Source of the DNA: Sphingomonas_B tabacisoli
GTDB lineage: Bacteria; Pseudomonadota; Alphaproteobacteria; Sphingomonadales; Sphingomonadaceae
Assembly (NCBI RefSeq): GCF_042678385.1
Contig: NZ_JBHUDY010000001.1
Span: 2,294,001 to 2,358,000 of the forward strand
DNA: 64,000 nt
Reading direction: 5' to 3'
Below the pieces are notes generated by a model. The model had not been told where the DNA came from. It was given only the letters and a program-made list of their open reading frames with translations, and searched no databases. The translations under genes and the position numbers were made by a program. Shown here piece after piece: positions 9,615-16,813 of the stretch. How positions within the stretch are numbered: position 1 is the stretch's first letter; each line of letters opens with the position of its first letter.

Positions 9615-10657
9615 CGACGCTTACCTGCACCGAAGCCATTACCGCTGCGATCATTGCCGGCGGCCCGATCCCGGTCGCGCATTTCATGGCGGCGGCGAAC
9701 CGGCACTACTACGCGACGCGCGATCCGCTGGGCGCGGACGGCGATTTCACCACGGCGCCCGAGATCAGCCAGATGTTCGGCGAATTGATCGGCCTGTGGC
9801 TGGCCGATCTGTGGACGCGCGCGGGGAAGCCTGTGGCGCATTATGTCGAGCTCGGACCGGGCCGCGGCACGCTCGCCGCCGATGCGTTGCGGGCGATGAA
9901 AAGCGCCGGGCTGACGCCGCCCGTGCATTTCGTCGAGACCAGCCCGACGTTGCGCGAACGCCAGCGTGAGCGGGTTGCGGGCGCCACCTTCCACGACGAT
10001 GTGACGAGCCTGCCGGACGATGCGCCGCTGCTGATCGTCGCCAACGAATTCTTCGATGCCCTTCCCGTCCGCCAGCTCGTCAATACCGCGCAGGGCTGGC
10101 GCGAGCGGCATGTCGGCTGGTCTCAGCCTTTGTTCGTCCCGGTCGCCAGCGGCGGCCGGCTGGACGACATCTTACCCGATCATCTACGCGGCGCGCCGGC
10201 TGGCAGCATCATCGAGACCTCGCCCGCCTCCGTCGCGATCGCACGTCAGCTTGGGCACCGGCTGGCGACGCAGGGCGGCGCGGCGCTGATCGTCGACTAT
10301 GGCTATGAAGGCCCGGCGATCGGCGACACGCTGCAGGCGGTGCGCGGCCACGCCTATGCCAATCCGTTCGAGGAACCCGGCGAGCGGGACCTGACCGCCC
10401 ATGTCGATTTTTCCACGCTTGCCGAAGCGGCGCGCGCGGAAGGGGCCGAAGCCTCCGGGCCGGTGGGACAAGGCGCATTGCTTGAGGCGCTCGGCGTCCG
10501 CACTCGAGCCGGGCGGCTGTCGCAGGCCGCACCGCATCGGCGGGAAGAAATCGGCATCGCGGTTGCGCGCCTGACCGCGCCCGACCAGATGGGCACCTTG
10601 TTCAAGGCCTTGGCGCTCACCGGCCGAGCGTGGCCGGAACCGGCGGGGTTTGCATGA
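9611..10657 (+). CDS. MidA/NDUFAF7-family SAM-dependent methyltransferase
   Basis: A 348-residue class I methyltransferase of the family that in mitochondria methylates an Arg of complex I subunit NDUFS2. Visible family motifs are YYATRDPLGADGDFTTAPEI, FGELIGLW, the SAM-binding ELGPGRGTLAAD, and NEFFDALPVRQ. The family-like N terminus (TTLT..., then GPIPVAHFM) begins before the first in-frame ATG at 9686. No ATG, GTG or TTG exists in frame between the lgt region and 9686. The best-placed codon is ATA at 9611, which overlaps the lgt stop as ATAA. I therefore annotate from 9611, but the start codon is unproven. Alternatives are ATT at 9638 or a truncated form from 9686. Confidence 0.8.
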   Translation: MTTLTCTEAITAAIIAGGPIPVAHFMAAANRHYYATRDPLGADGDFTTAPEISQMFGELIGLWLADLWTRAGKPVAHYVELGPGRGTLAADALRAMKSAGLTPPVHFVETSPTLRERQRERVAGATFHDDVTSLPDDAPLLIVANEFFDALPVRQLVNTAQGWRERHVGWSQPLFVPVASGGRLDDILPDHLRGAPAGSIIETSPASVAIARQLGHRLATQGGAALIVDYGYEGPAIGDTLQAVRGHAYANPFEEPGERDLTAHVDFSTLAEAARAEGAEASGPVGQGALLEALGVRTRAGRLSQAAPHRREEIGIAVARLTAPDQMGTLFKALALTGRAWPEPAGFA

Positions 10658-11169
10658 TCGAGTATCGCGATGCCCGGCCCGAGGACGGCCCTGACCTCGA
10701 CGCAATGGCGCGCGAGGTCTGGCTCGAAATTTTCGGCCATAGCGGATCGGCCGAAGACATCGGGCTGTATCTCGCCAAGGCTTACGGCCCCAAGGGCGAC
10801 CTGATCCGGCATTTGTCGGACCCGGCGCACCGGTTCCGGCTCGCCACGGCGAATGGTGCAATCATCGGCTATGCCAAGCTGTCGCAGCCCTGGCTGCCCG
10901 AAGGGACGTTCGGGCCGAAGGCACGGCAATTGAGCCAGCTTTACGTCGCCGCCGGGCATCGCGGCGCAGGGGTCGCCAATACGCTGATGGACTGGACGAT
11001 CGAAACCGCCCGCGCGGAAGGCGCCGACGAACTGCTGCTGACGGTTTGGGAGCACAATCCGCGGGCGCAGCGCTTCTACGAGAAGATCGGCTTCGTGCAC
11101 GTCGGCGATTATGCCTTCGCAATGGGCGAACAGATCGACCGCGACCTGATCATGCGGCTGCCGCTGTGA
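10654..11169 (+). CDS. GNAT-family N-acetyltransferase
   Basis: A 171-residue acetyl-CoA-dependent acetyltransferase. The fold signature is clear: LSQLYVAAGHRGAGVANTLM contains the acetyl-CoA-binding loop (a Q/R-x-x-G-x-G/A type), followed by VWEHNPRAQRFYEKIGF near the end. The ATG overlaps the midA stop as ATGA, which suggests translational coupling. The substrate (protein N terminus, peptidoglycan precursor or small amine) cannot be inferred beyond its place between midA and pgeF. Confidence 0.85.
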   Translation: MIEYRDARPEDGPDLDAMAREVWLEIFGHSGSAEDIGLYLAKAYGPKGDLIRHLSDPAHRFRLATANGAIIGYAKLSQPWLPEGTFGPKARQLSQLYVAAGHRGAGVANTLMDWTIETARAEGADELLLTVWEHNPRAQRFYEKIGFVHVGDYAFAMGEQIDRDLIMRLPL

Positions 11170-11927
11170 CGGTCGAGGTCATCCGCTCCAGCCTGCTCGG
11201 CGGGGTCGAGCACGGTTTTCTCGGCCGACGCGGCGGAGTGTCGTCTGGAGTGCACGCCGGGCTGAACGTGGGTCTGGGTTCCGACGACGACCGAACCGCG
11301 GTTGCCGAGAACCGGAGACTGGCGGGTGATGCGGTGCTGCCGGGCGCGGCGCTTGTCACTGTCTATCAGGTGCACGGCGCTGACTGCGTCGTCGCCAACC
11401 GCTGGGGCGAGACGGACCGGCCCAAGGCCGACGCGATCGTGACCGATCGGCCCGGCCTGCTACTCGGCATCCTGACCGCCGATTGCGCGCCGGTGCTGTT
11501 CGCCGATGCCGAAGCGGGTGTGGTAGCGGCCGCCCATGCCGGCTGGAAAGGCGCGCTCGCCGGCGTCACCGACTCGACGATCGCCGCGATGGAGCGGCTG
11601 GGCGCGCGGCGCGAGCGGATCGCCGCCGCGATCGGGCCGAGCATCGCCCGCGCTTCCTACGAAGTGGACGACGCGTTCGCGCGGCGGTTCGAAGACGCCG
11701 ATCCGTCGAACGAGCGCTTCTTCACAGCGGGCCGCCCGGGCCATCACCGGTTCGATCTGGAAGCCTATGTCGCGCACCGGCTGGCGGCCGCAGGTCTGAC
11801 GCAGGTCGATGCGATGGGCCTCGACACCTATGCCGACGAGGATCGCTTCTACAGCTTCCGCCGCGCGACCCACCGCGGCGAGCCGGACTATGGACGGCAG
11901 ATCAGTCTGATCGGTCTGGCGGGGTGA
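11166..11927 (+). CDS. pgeF: Peptidoglycan editing factor / laccase-domain protein (YfiH family)
   Basis: A 253-residue cytoplasmic protein of the YfiH/DUF152 family. The E. coli PgeF protein acts on L-Ser-containing peptidoglycan precursors, and other members are described as polyphenol oxidases or purine nucleosidases. Family metal and active-site motifs are visible: VYQVHGADC, TADCAPVLFAD and AAHAGWKGALAG, with IGPSIARASYEV further on. The start is GTG overlapping the GNAT stop (GTGA). It closes the lgt-midA-GNAT-pgeF unit; the next gene follows after a 61-bp gap. Confidence 0.9.
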   Translation: MTVEVIRSSLLGGVEHGFLGRRGGVSSGVHAGLNVGLGSDDDRTAVAENRRLAGDAVLPGAALVTVYQVHGADCVVANRWGETDRPKADAIVTDRPGLLLGILTADCAPVLFADAEAGVVAAAHAGWKGALAGVTDSTIAAMERLGARRERIAAAIGPSIARASYEVDDAFARRFEDADPSNERFFTAGRPGHHRFDLEAYVAHRLAAAGLTQVDAMGLDTYADEDRFYSFRRATHRGEPDYGRQISLIGLAG

Positions 11928-11988
11928 CGGCGGCGCGGTTCAGGCGCTAGAGGACGGAGCATAACAAGACTCCGGAGCAACCCTCTCA

Positions 11989-13302
11989 ATGCCTACCAAG
12001 GAAACCGAAGCCGAGCTGACCGGCGCCACGCCGCGCCGAAAGCCCAAGGCAACCGTCGATACGATCGGCGGCCGCAAGCTGAAGCCCGCGACGCTGATGA
12101 TGGGGCACGGCTATGACCCGATGTTGTCGGAGGGTTCGCTCAAGCCGCCGATCTTCCTGACCTCAACCTTCGTTTTCGAAAACGCCGCGGCCGGCAAGCG
12201 CCACTTCGAAGGCGTGACGGGCAAGCGGCCGGGCGGTGCCGAAGGCCTCGTCTATTCACGCTTCAATGGGCCGAACCAGGAAATTCTGGAGGATCGGCTG
12301 AGCGTCTGGGAGGATGCCGAGGACGCCCTCTCCTTCTCCTCCGGTATGTCGGCGATCGCGACCTTGTTCCTGTCGATGGTGAAGCCGGGCGATACGATCG
12401 TGCATTCCGGGCCGCTCTATGCCGCGACCGAAACGCTGATCGCGCGCATTCTCGGCCGCTTCGGCGTGCACTGGCTCGACTTCCCCGCTGGCGCCACGCG
12501 CGAGGAAATCGACCAGGTCATGCAGAAGGCAGCCTCCGGCCGCGTCGCGCTGATCTATCTCGAAAGCCCGGCCAACCCGACCAACGCGCTGGTCGACGTG
12601 CAAGCGGTCGCCGCCAGCCGCGACAAGATTTTCGGCAAGGGCCCCGACGCCCCGCCGATCGCGATCGACAACACGTTCCTCGGGCCGCTGTGGCACAAGC
12701 CGCTGCAGCACGGCGCCGATCTGGTCGTCTATTCGCTGACCAAATATGCGGGCGGGCATAGCGATCTCGTCGCGGGCGGCGTGCTTGGACGGAAGGCATT
12801 GATCGATCCGATTCGACTGATGCGCAACACGATCGGTACGATCACCGATCCCAACACGGCCTGGATGCTGCTCCGCTCGCTGGAAACGCTGGAGTTGCGG
12901 ATGACGCGCGCGGGCGAGAACGCGGCGAAGGTCTGCGCCTTTCTGCGCGACCATCCCAAGGTCGAGCATGTCGGCTATCTCGGTTTCCTGAAGGACGACC
13001 GTCAGGCCGACATCTATCAGCGCCACTGCACCGGCGCGGGCTCGACCTTCTCGCTGTTCCTGAAGGGCGGCGAGCCGGAGGCGTTCCGCTTCCTCGACGC
13101 GCTGAAGATCGCCAAGCTGGCGGTGAGCCTGGGCGGCACCGAGACGCTGGCCTCGCACCCTGCGGGCATGACTCATTTGTCGGTGCCCGAGGCGCGCAAG
13201 CAGGCGCTCGGCATCACCGACAATCTGGTGCGCATCTCGATCGGCGTCGAGGATCCGGACGACCTGATCGCCGATTTCGAACAGGCACTCGCCGCCGTTT
13301 GA
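11989..13302 (+). CDS. Cystathionine gamma-synthase family PLP enzyme (gamma-lyase-like)
   Basis: A 437-residue fold-type I PLP enzyme of Cys/Met metabolism. The PLP lysine is in YSLTKYAGGHSDLVAGG. Other family landmarks are YSRFNGPNQEILEDRL, SFSSGMSAIATLF, ESPANPTN, and a C-terminal GGTETLASHPAGMTH. The N-terminal ~40 residues (basic, Thr-rich) are longer than in typical MetB or MetC. Whether it is a cystathionine synthase, methionine gamma-lyase or related lyase cannot be settled from sequence. The 61-bp leader is too short to hold a SAM riboswitch. Confidence 0.85.
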   Translation: MPTKETEAELTGATPRRKPKATVDTIGGRKLKPATLMMGHGYDPMLSEGSLKPPIFLTSTFVFENAAAGKRHFEGVTGKRPGGAEGLVYSRFNGPNQEILEDRLSVWEDAEDALSFSSGMSAIATLFLSMVKPGDTIVHSGPLYAATETLIARILGRFGVHWLDFPAGATREEIDQVMQKAASGRVALIYLESPANPTNALVDVQAVAASRDKIFGKGPDAPPIAIDNTFLGPLWHKPLQHGADLVVYSLTKYAGGHSDLVAGGVLGRKALIDPIRLMRNTIGTITDPNTAWMLLRSLETLELRMTRAGENAAKVCAFLRDHPKVEHVGYLGFLKDDRQADIYQRHCTGAGSTFSLFLKGGEPEAFRFLDALKIAKLAVSLGGTETLASHPAGMTHLSVPEARKQALGITDNLVRISIGVEDPDDLIADFEQALAAV

Positions 13303-13347
13303 GGGAACGTCTTGCCCGGCGCGGGATTATCTCGCACTGGTAACGAA

Positions 13348-14457
13348 ATGGATGCGCCTGCCGATTTCACTGAGGAGAATGACGCCGGCGGGCGCATCGT
13401 CCGCTTTTCCGGCGCGCTGACGCTCGCCCAGGTGCGCGATCTCGCCGACCGGCTGAACGCCGTTTCGGGCCGCGTCGACAAGATCGATCTGAGCAGCGCC
13501 GACCGGATCGATACCATCGGCGCGTGGATCGTCCGCCGCTTCGCACGCGACCACGAGGCGCGGATCGAAGGCGCCAAGCCGGATGCGCAGCGGCTTATCG
13601 ACGAAGTCGACCGCGCCGACCAGCCGGTGCGAATGCGGCCGGAGCCAGTGCCCTCCTTCTACCGCGTGGTCGAAGAAGTGGGCGCGGCGGTCAGCCAGGC
13701 CGGCAAGACGCTGCTGGGCCTGCTCGGCTTTTTCGGCGGCATGATCGTGGCCGCGGTAACGGTGATCGCCAACCCGCGCCGGTTCCGCTGGAACGCGGTC
13801 ATCCAGCGCTTCGAAGTGGTCGGCGTCTCGGCGCTCGGCATCATCGGGTTGATGAGCTTCCTGATCGGCCTAGTCATCGCGCAGCAGGGCGCGGTGCAGC
13901 TCCAGCAATTCGGCGCCGAGTTCCTGACCGTCAACCTGATCGGACGCATCACTTTACGCGAACTCGGCGTGTTGATGACGGCAATCATGGTGGCGGGGCG
14001 TTCCGGCTCAGCGTTCGCCGCGCAACTCGGCACGATGAAGCTGACCGAGGAAATCGACGCCATGCGCACGATCGGTGTGTCGCCGATCGAAGCGCTGGTG
14101 CTGCCGCGCGTGCTCGCGGCCGTCGTGATGATGCCGCTGCTTGGCTTCTACGCCTCGCTGATCTCGATCATCGGCGGCGGCATCTACTGCTGGATTTTCC
14201 TCGACATTCCGCCCGTTTCCTTCGTCACCCGTCTGCGCGAAGTGGTGCCGCTGACCGATCTGTATGTCGGGCTGGTGAAGGCTCCCGTGTTCGGCATGAT
14301 CATCGCGCTGACCGGCTGCTTCCAGGGTATGCTGGTCGAAGGCGATGCGGAGCAGGTCGGCACCCGCACCACGGCAGCCGTGGTGCAGGCGATCTTCCTC
14401 GTCATCGTGCTCGACGCTTTCTTTGCAGTCTTTTTCGAACGGATCGGCTGGATATGA
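13348..14457 (+). CDS. mlaE: MlaE-type ABC transporter permease with N-terminal STAS-like domain
   Basis: Inner-membrane permease of the Mla/MCE system, which moves phospholipids between the inner and outer membranes. The N-terminal ~100 residues resemble a STAS domain (IVRFSGALTLAQVRDLADRL, then DLSSADRIDTIGAW). It is followed by the MlaE core with LIGRITLRELGVLMTAIMVA, GRSGSAFAAQLGTMKLTEEI and DAMRTIGVSPIEALVLPR. I use the ATG at 13348; a TTG at 13312 with a GAGGGA upstream is a real alternative. The fused STAS-MlaE form takes the place of a separate mlaB. It is first in a four-gene operon. Confidence 0.9.
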   Translation: MDAPADFTEENDAGGRIVRFSGALTLAQVRDLADRLNAVSGRVDKIDLSSADRIDTIGAWIVRRFARDHEARIEGAKPDAQRLIDEVDRADQPVRMRPEPVPSFYRVVEEVGAAVSQAGKTLLGLLGFFGGMIVAAVTVIANPRRFRWNAVIQRFEVVGVSALGIIGLMSFLIGLVIAQQGAVQLQQFGAEFLTVNLIGRITLRELGVLMTAIMVAGRSGSAFAAQLGTMKLTEEIDAMRTIGVSPIEALVLPRVLAAVVMMPLLGFYASLISIIGGGIYCWIFLDIPPVSFVTRLREVVPLTDLYVGLVKAPVFGMIIALTGCFQGMLVEGDAEQVGTRTTAAVVQAIFLVIVLDAFFAVFFERIGWI

Positions 14458-15257
14458 GTGACTGCGATCCGGTCATCACGGTCCGCGGACTGAAGAACAG
14501 CTTCGGCGATCAGGTCGTGCATGAAGGCCTGGACCTCGAAGTGTGCCGCGGCGAAATCCTCGGCGTGGTCGGCGGCTCGGGCACCGGCAAGTCGGTGCTG
14601 ATGCGCTCGATCATCGGCCTGCAGGTGCCGGACGAAGGCGAGATCGAAGTGTTCGGCGAGCCGATCATCGGCCGCGACGACGCCGAGACCGTCGAAATCC
14701 GCAAGCGCTGGGGCATACTGTTTCAGGGCGGCGCCCTGTTCTCGACGCTGACCGTTGCCGAGAATGTGCAGGTCCCTCTCCGCGAATTCTATCCCGGTCT
14801 GGATCAGCAACTGCTCGACGAGATTTCCGCCTTCAAGGTGGTGATGACCGGGTTGCCGGCGGACGCCGGGCCGAAATACCCCGCCGAACTCTCGGGCGGC
14901 ATGCGCAAGCGCGCCGGGATCGCGCGGGCGCTGGCGCTGGATCCCGAGCTTCTGTTCCTCGACGAACCAACCGCCGGCCTGGATCCGATCGGCGCCGCGC
15001 ACTTCGACGAGCTGACCAAGAGCCTGCGCGATACGCTCGGCCTCACCGTCTTCCTCATCACCCACGATCTCGACACGCTCTATGCAATCTGCGACCGGGT
15101 GGCGGTGCTCGCCGACAAGAAAGTGATCGCGGTTGGAACGATCCCGGAACTATTGGCATTGGACCATCCGTGGATTCAGGAATATTTCAAAGGACCGCGC
15201 GGCCGGCTGGCAGCGGTCACCGAAGAACGCCGGAAAGAAGCTGAGGTGACGCGCTGA
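14454..15257 (+). CDS. mlaF: MlaF-type ABC transporter ATP-binding protein
   Basis: A 267-residue ATPase that energises the MlaE permease. Walker A is VGGSGTGKSVLMRSI, the Q-loop region is GILFQGGALFSTLTV, the signature is LSGGMRKRAGIARALAL, and Walker B is ELLFLDEPTAGLDPI with a switch His in FLITHDLDTLY. The C terminus carries the MlaF-type extension ending HPWIQEYFKGPRGRLA. ATG overlaps the mlaE stop (ATGA) and the stop overlaps the mlaD start (TGATG), so the three genes are probably translated in a coupled way. Confidence 0.95.
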   Translation: MSDCDPVITVRGLKNSFGDQVVHEGLDLEVCRGEILGVVGGSGTGKSVLMRSIIGLQVPDEGEIEVFGEPIIGRDDAETVEIRKRWGILFQGGALFSTLTVAENVQVPLREFYPGLDQQLLDEISAFKVVMTGLPADAGPKYPAELSGGMRKRAGIARALALDPELLFLDEPTAGLDPIGAAHFDELTKSLRDTLGLTVFLITHDLDTLYAICDRVAVLADKKVIAVGTIPELLALDHPWIQEYFKGPRGRLAAVTEERRKEAEVTR

Positions 15258-16198
15258 TGGAGACCCGTTCGAACCATATCCTGGTCGGATCGGTGGTGCT
15301 GATCCTGCTGGTCGCAGCGGCAGTGTTCACCGTTTGGCTGGCCCGCGTGTCGGACACCAACCAGAAGGTGTACGACATCTTCTTCAAGCAATCGGTCGAG
15401 GGTTTGGCGAAGGGATCGAGCGTCAGCTATCGCGGCGTGCCGGTGGGACAGGTGCAGGACATCAAGATCTGGAAGGACGATCCGAACTTCGTCCGGGTCC
15501 GCATCTCGATCGGCGAGGACGTGCCGGTGCTGGTCGGCACCACGGCGACGATCCAGGGCAGCTTCACCGGCGTCTCGACCCTGTTGCTGGAGGGCGCGCA
15601 GAAGGGCGCGCCGCCGATCACGGAGATCGGCCCGGCGGGCGCGCCCGTCATTCCCACCAAGGCCGGCGGGCTTGGCGCGCTCCTCAACAGCGCGCCGCAA
15701 TTGCTCGAGCGATTGTCGACGCTGACGGAGCGGCTGACGCTGCTGCTGTCCGACAAGAACCAGGCCTCGATCCAGAGCATCCTTCACAATGTCGACCGGC
15801 TGAGCGGCGACCTGGCGGACCGCGGACCGGAGATCGCGGCGACGCTCGCCGAGACGCGGGTCGCGATCAAGCAGGCCGGCAACGCTGCCGACCAGATCGG
15901 CAAGCTCGCAGGCACGACCAACCAGCTGCTCGACGAGCAGGGCCGGCCGCTCCTGGCCGACCTGCGCCAGACGGTTGCCCGGGCGCGGAGCTCGATGGAC
16001 AATCTCGACGCCGTGCTCGCCGATGCCCGTCCGGGCGTACAGGCCTTCTCGAAGCAGACTCTGCCCGAAGTAGGGCTGCTCGTCCGCGATCTGCGCGACA
16101 TGTCGGAAGCGCTGAGCGGTGTTGCCGAACGGCTCAACAATGGCGGCGCCGGCTCGCTCGTCGGCAGCCGCAAGCTTCCGGACTATAAGCCGAAATGA
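15257..16198 (+). CDS. mlaD: MlaD-type MCE-domain substrate-binding protein
   Basis: A 313-residue periplasmic protein anchored by one N-terminal helix (HILVGSVVLILLVAAAVFTV). The MCE domain follows, with YDIFFKQSVEGLAKGSSVSY, RGVPVGQV and TTATIQGSFTGVSTLLLEG. After residue ~140 there is a long alpha-helical segment with heptad character, longer than in E. coli MlaD and more like PqiB/Mce helical needles in alphaproteobacteria. MCE hexamers form the lipid channel. The start overlaps the mlaF stop by one base. Confidence 0.92.
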   Translation: METRSNHILVGSVVLILLVAAAVFTVWLARVSDTNQKVYDIFFKQSVEGLAKGSSVSYRGVPVGQVQDIKIWKDDPNFVRVRISIGEDVPVLVGTTATIQGSFTGVSTLLLEGAQKGAPPITEIGPAGAPVIPTKAGGLGALLNSAPQLLERLSTLTERLTLLLSDKNQASIQSILHNVDRLSGDLADRGPEIAATLAETRVAIKQAGNAADQIGKLAGTTNQLLDEQGRPLLADLRQTVARARSSMDNLDAVLADARPGVQAFSKQTLPEVGLLVRDLRDMSEALSGVAERLNNGGAGSLVGSRKLPDYKPK

Positions 16199-16206
16199 GG
16201 AATGCA

Positions 16207-16785
16207 ATGACCAAAGCTTCCCCGTTGGTGGTCCTTGCCGCCCTCGCCCTGTCGGGCTGCATCAGCTTCGGGGCGAAGCCGCCGGCGCAGCTTTTGACGC
16301 TCACCGCAGCGCAGAGTGTGCCGCCGGGAACCGCGAACAACGTCGCGCCCGGCGAAGCGATTACGGTGCTGTGGCCGACGCTCCCGGCAGACCTCAACAC
16401 CAACCGCGTGCCCGTCCAGTCCGGCCCGACGTCCGTCGCCTATGTGAAGGACGCGCAGTGGACCGAGACGCCGAACAAGCTGTTCGCGCGGCTGCTCGGT
16501 GAAGTGATCGAAGCGCGGACAGGCCGTCCGGTTTTGTCCGGACGCCAGTTCGCGATCGATCCCGGCGCACGCGTCACGGGTCAGTTGCTCCGCTTCGGTA
16601 TCGACGCGCCCAGCAACACGGCAGTCGTGACTTTCGACGCAGCCGTCGCGCGCGGCACCGATGTCCGCACCAAGCGGTTCGAAGCGAAAGTCCCCATTTC
16701 CGAAATCAAGGCCGAGCCGGTTGGGGCGGCTCTGAACCAGGCGGCGAACCAGGTCGCCACCGAAGTCGCCGACTGGGTGAAGTAA
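16207..16785 (+). CDS. ABC-type transport auxiliary lipoprotein (PqiC/DUF330-like)
   Basis: A 192-residue lipoprotein. The signal peptide ends in the lipobox LALSGC. The mature part resembles PqiC/ABC-transport auxiliary lipoproteins (VLWPTLPADLNTNRVPVQ, then QWTETPNKLFARLLGEVIEA). These partner with MCE proteins at the outer membrane. The ATG at 16207 has GAGG six bases upstream; the ATG at 16195, overlapping the mlaD stop, is an alternative start that adds four residues. It is the last gene of the mla operon and ends inside the terminator hairpin. Confidence 0.88.
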   Translation: MTKASPLVVLAALALSGCISFGAKPPAQLLTLTAAQSVPPGTANNVAPGEAITVLWPTLPADLNTNRVPVQSGPTSVAYVKDAQWTETPNKLFARLLGEVIEARTGRPVLSGRQFAIDPGARVTGQLLRFGIDAPSNTAVVTFDAAVARGTDVRTKRFEAKVPISEIKAEPVGAALNQAANQVATEVADWVK

Positions 16786-16813
16786 CACCCTCTCCCGACG
16801 GGAGAGGGTGTTA
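16783..16813. terminator. Bidirectional hairpin containing both convergent stop codons
   Basis: A perfect 14-bp inverted repeat (16783-16796 with 16800-16813) around a 3-base loop. The TAA of the mla lipoprotein gene is the first three bases and the TAA of pepN, on the other strand, is the last three, so the hairpin begins exactly at each stop. No long T tract follows on the plus strand, so its terminator strength is uncertain. Confidence 0.75.

Noticed and set aside
11928..11988. Possible SAM riboswitch before the Cys/Met-metabolism enzyme gene
   Set aside because: The gap is only 61 bases and shows no conserved riboswitch core.
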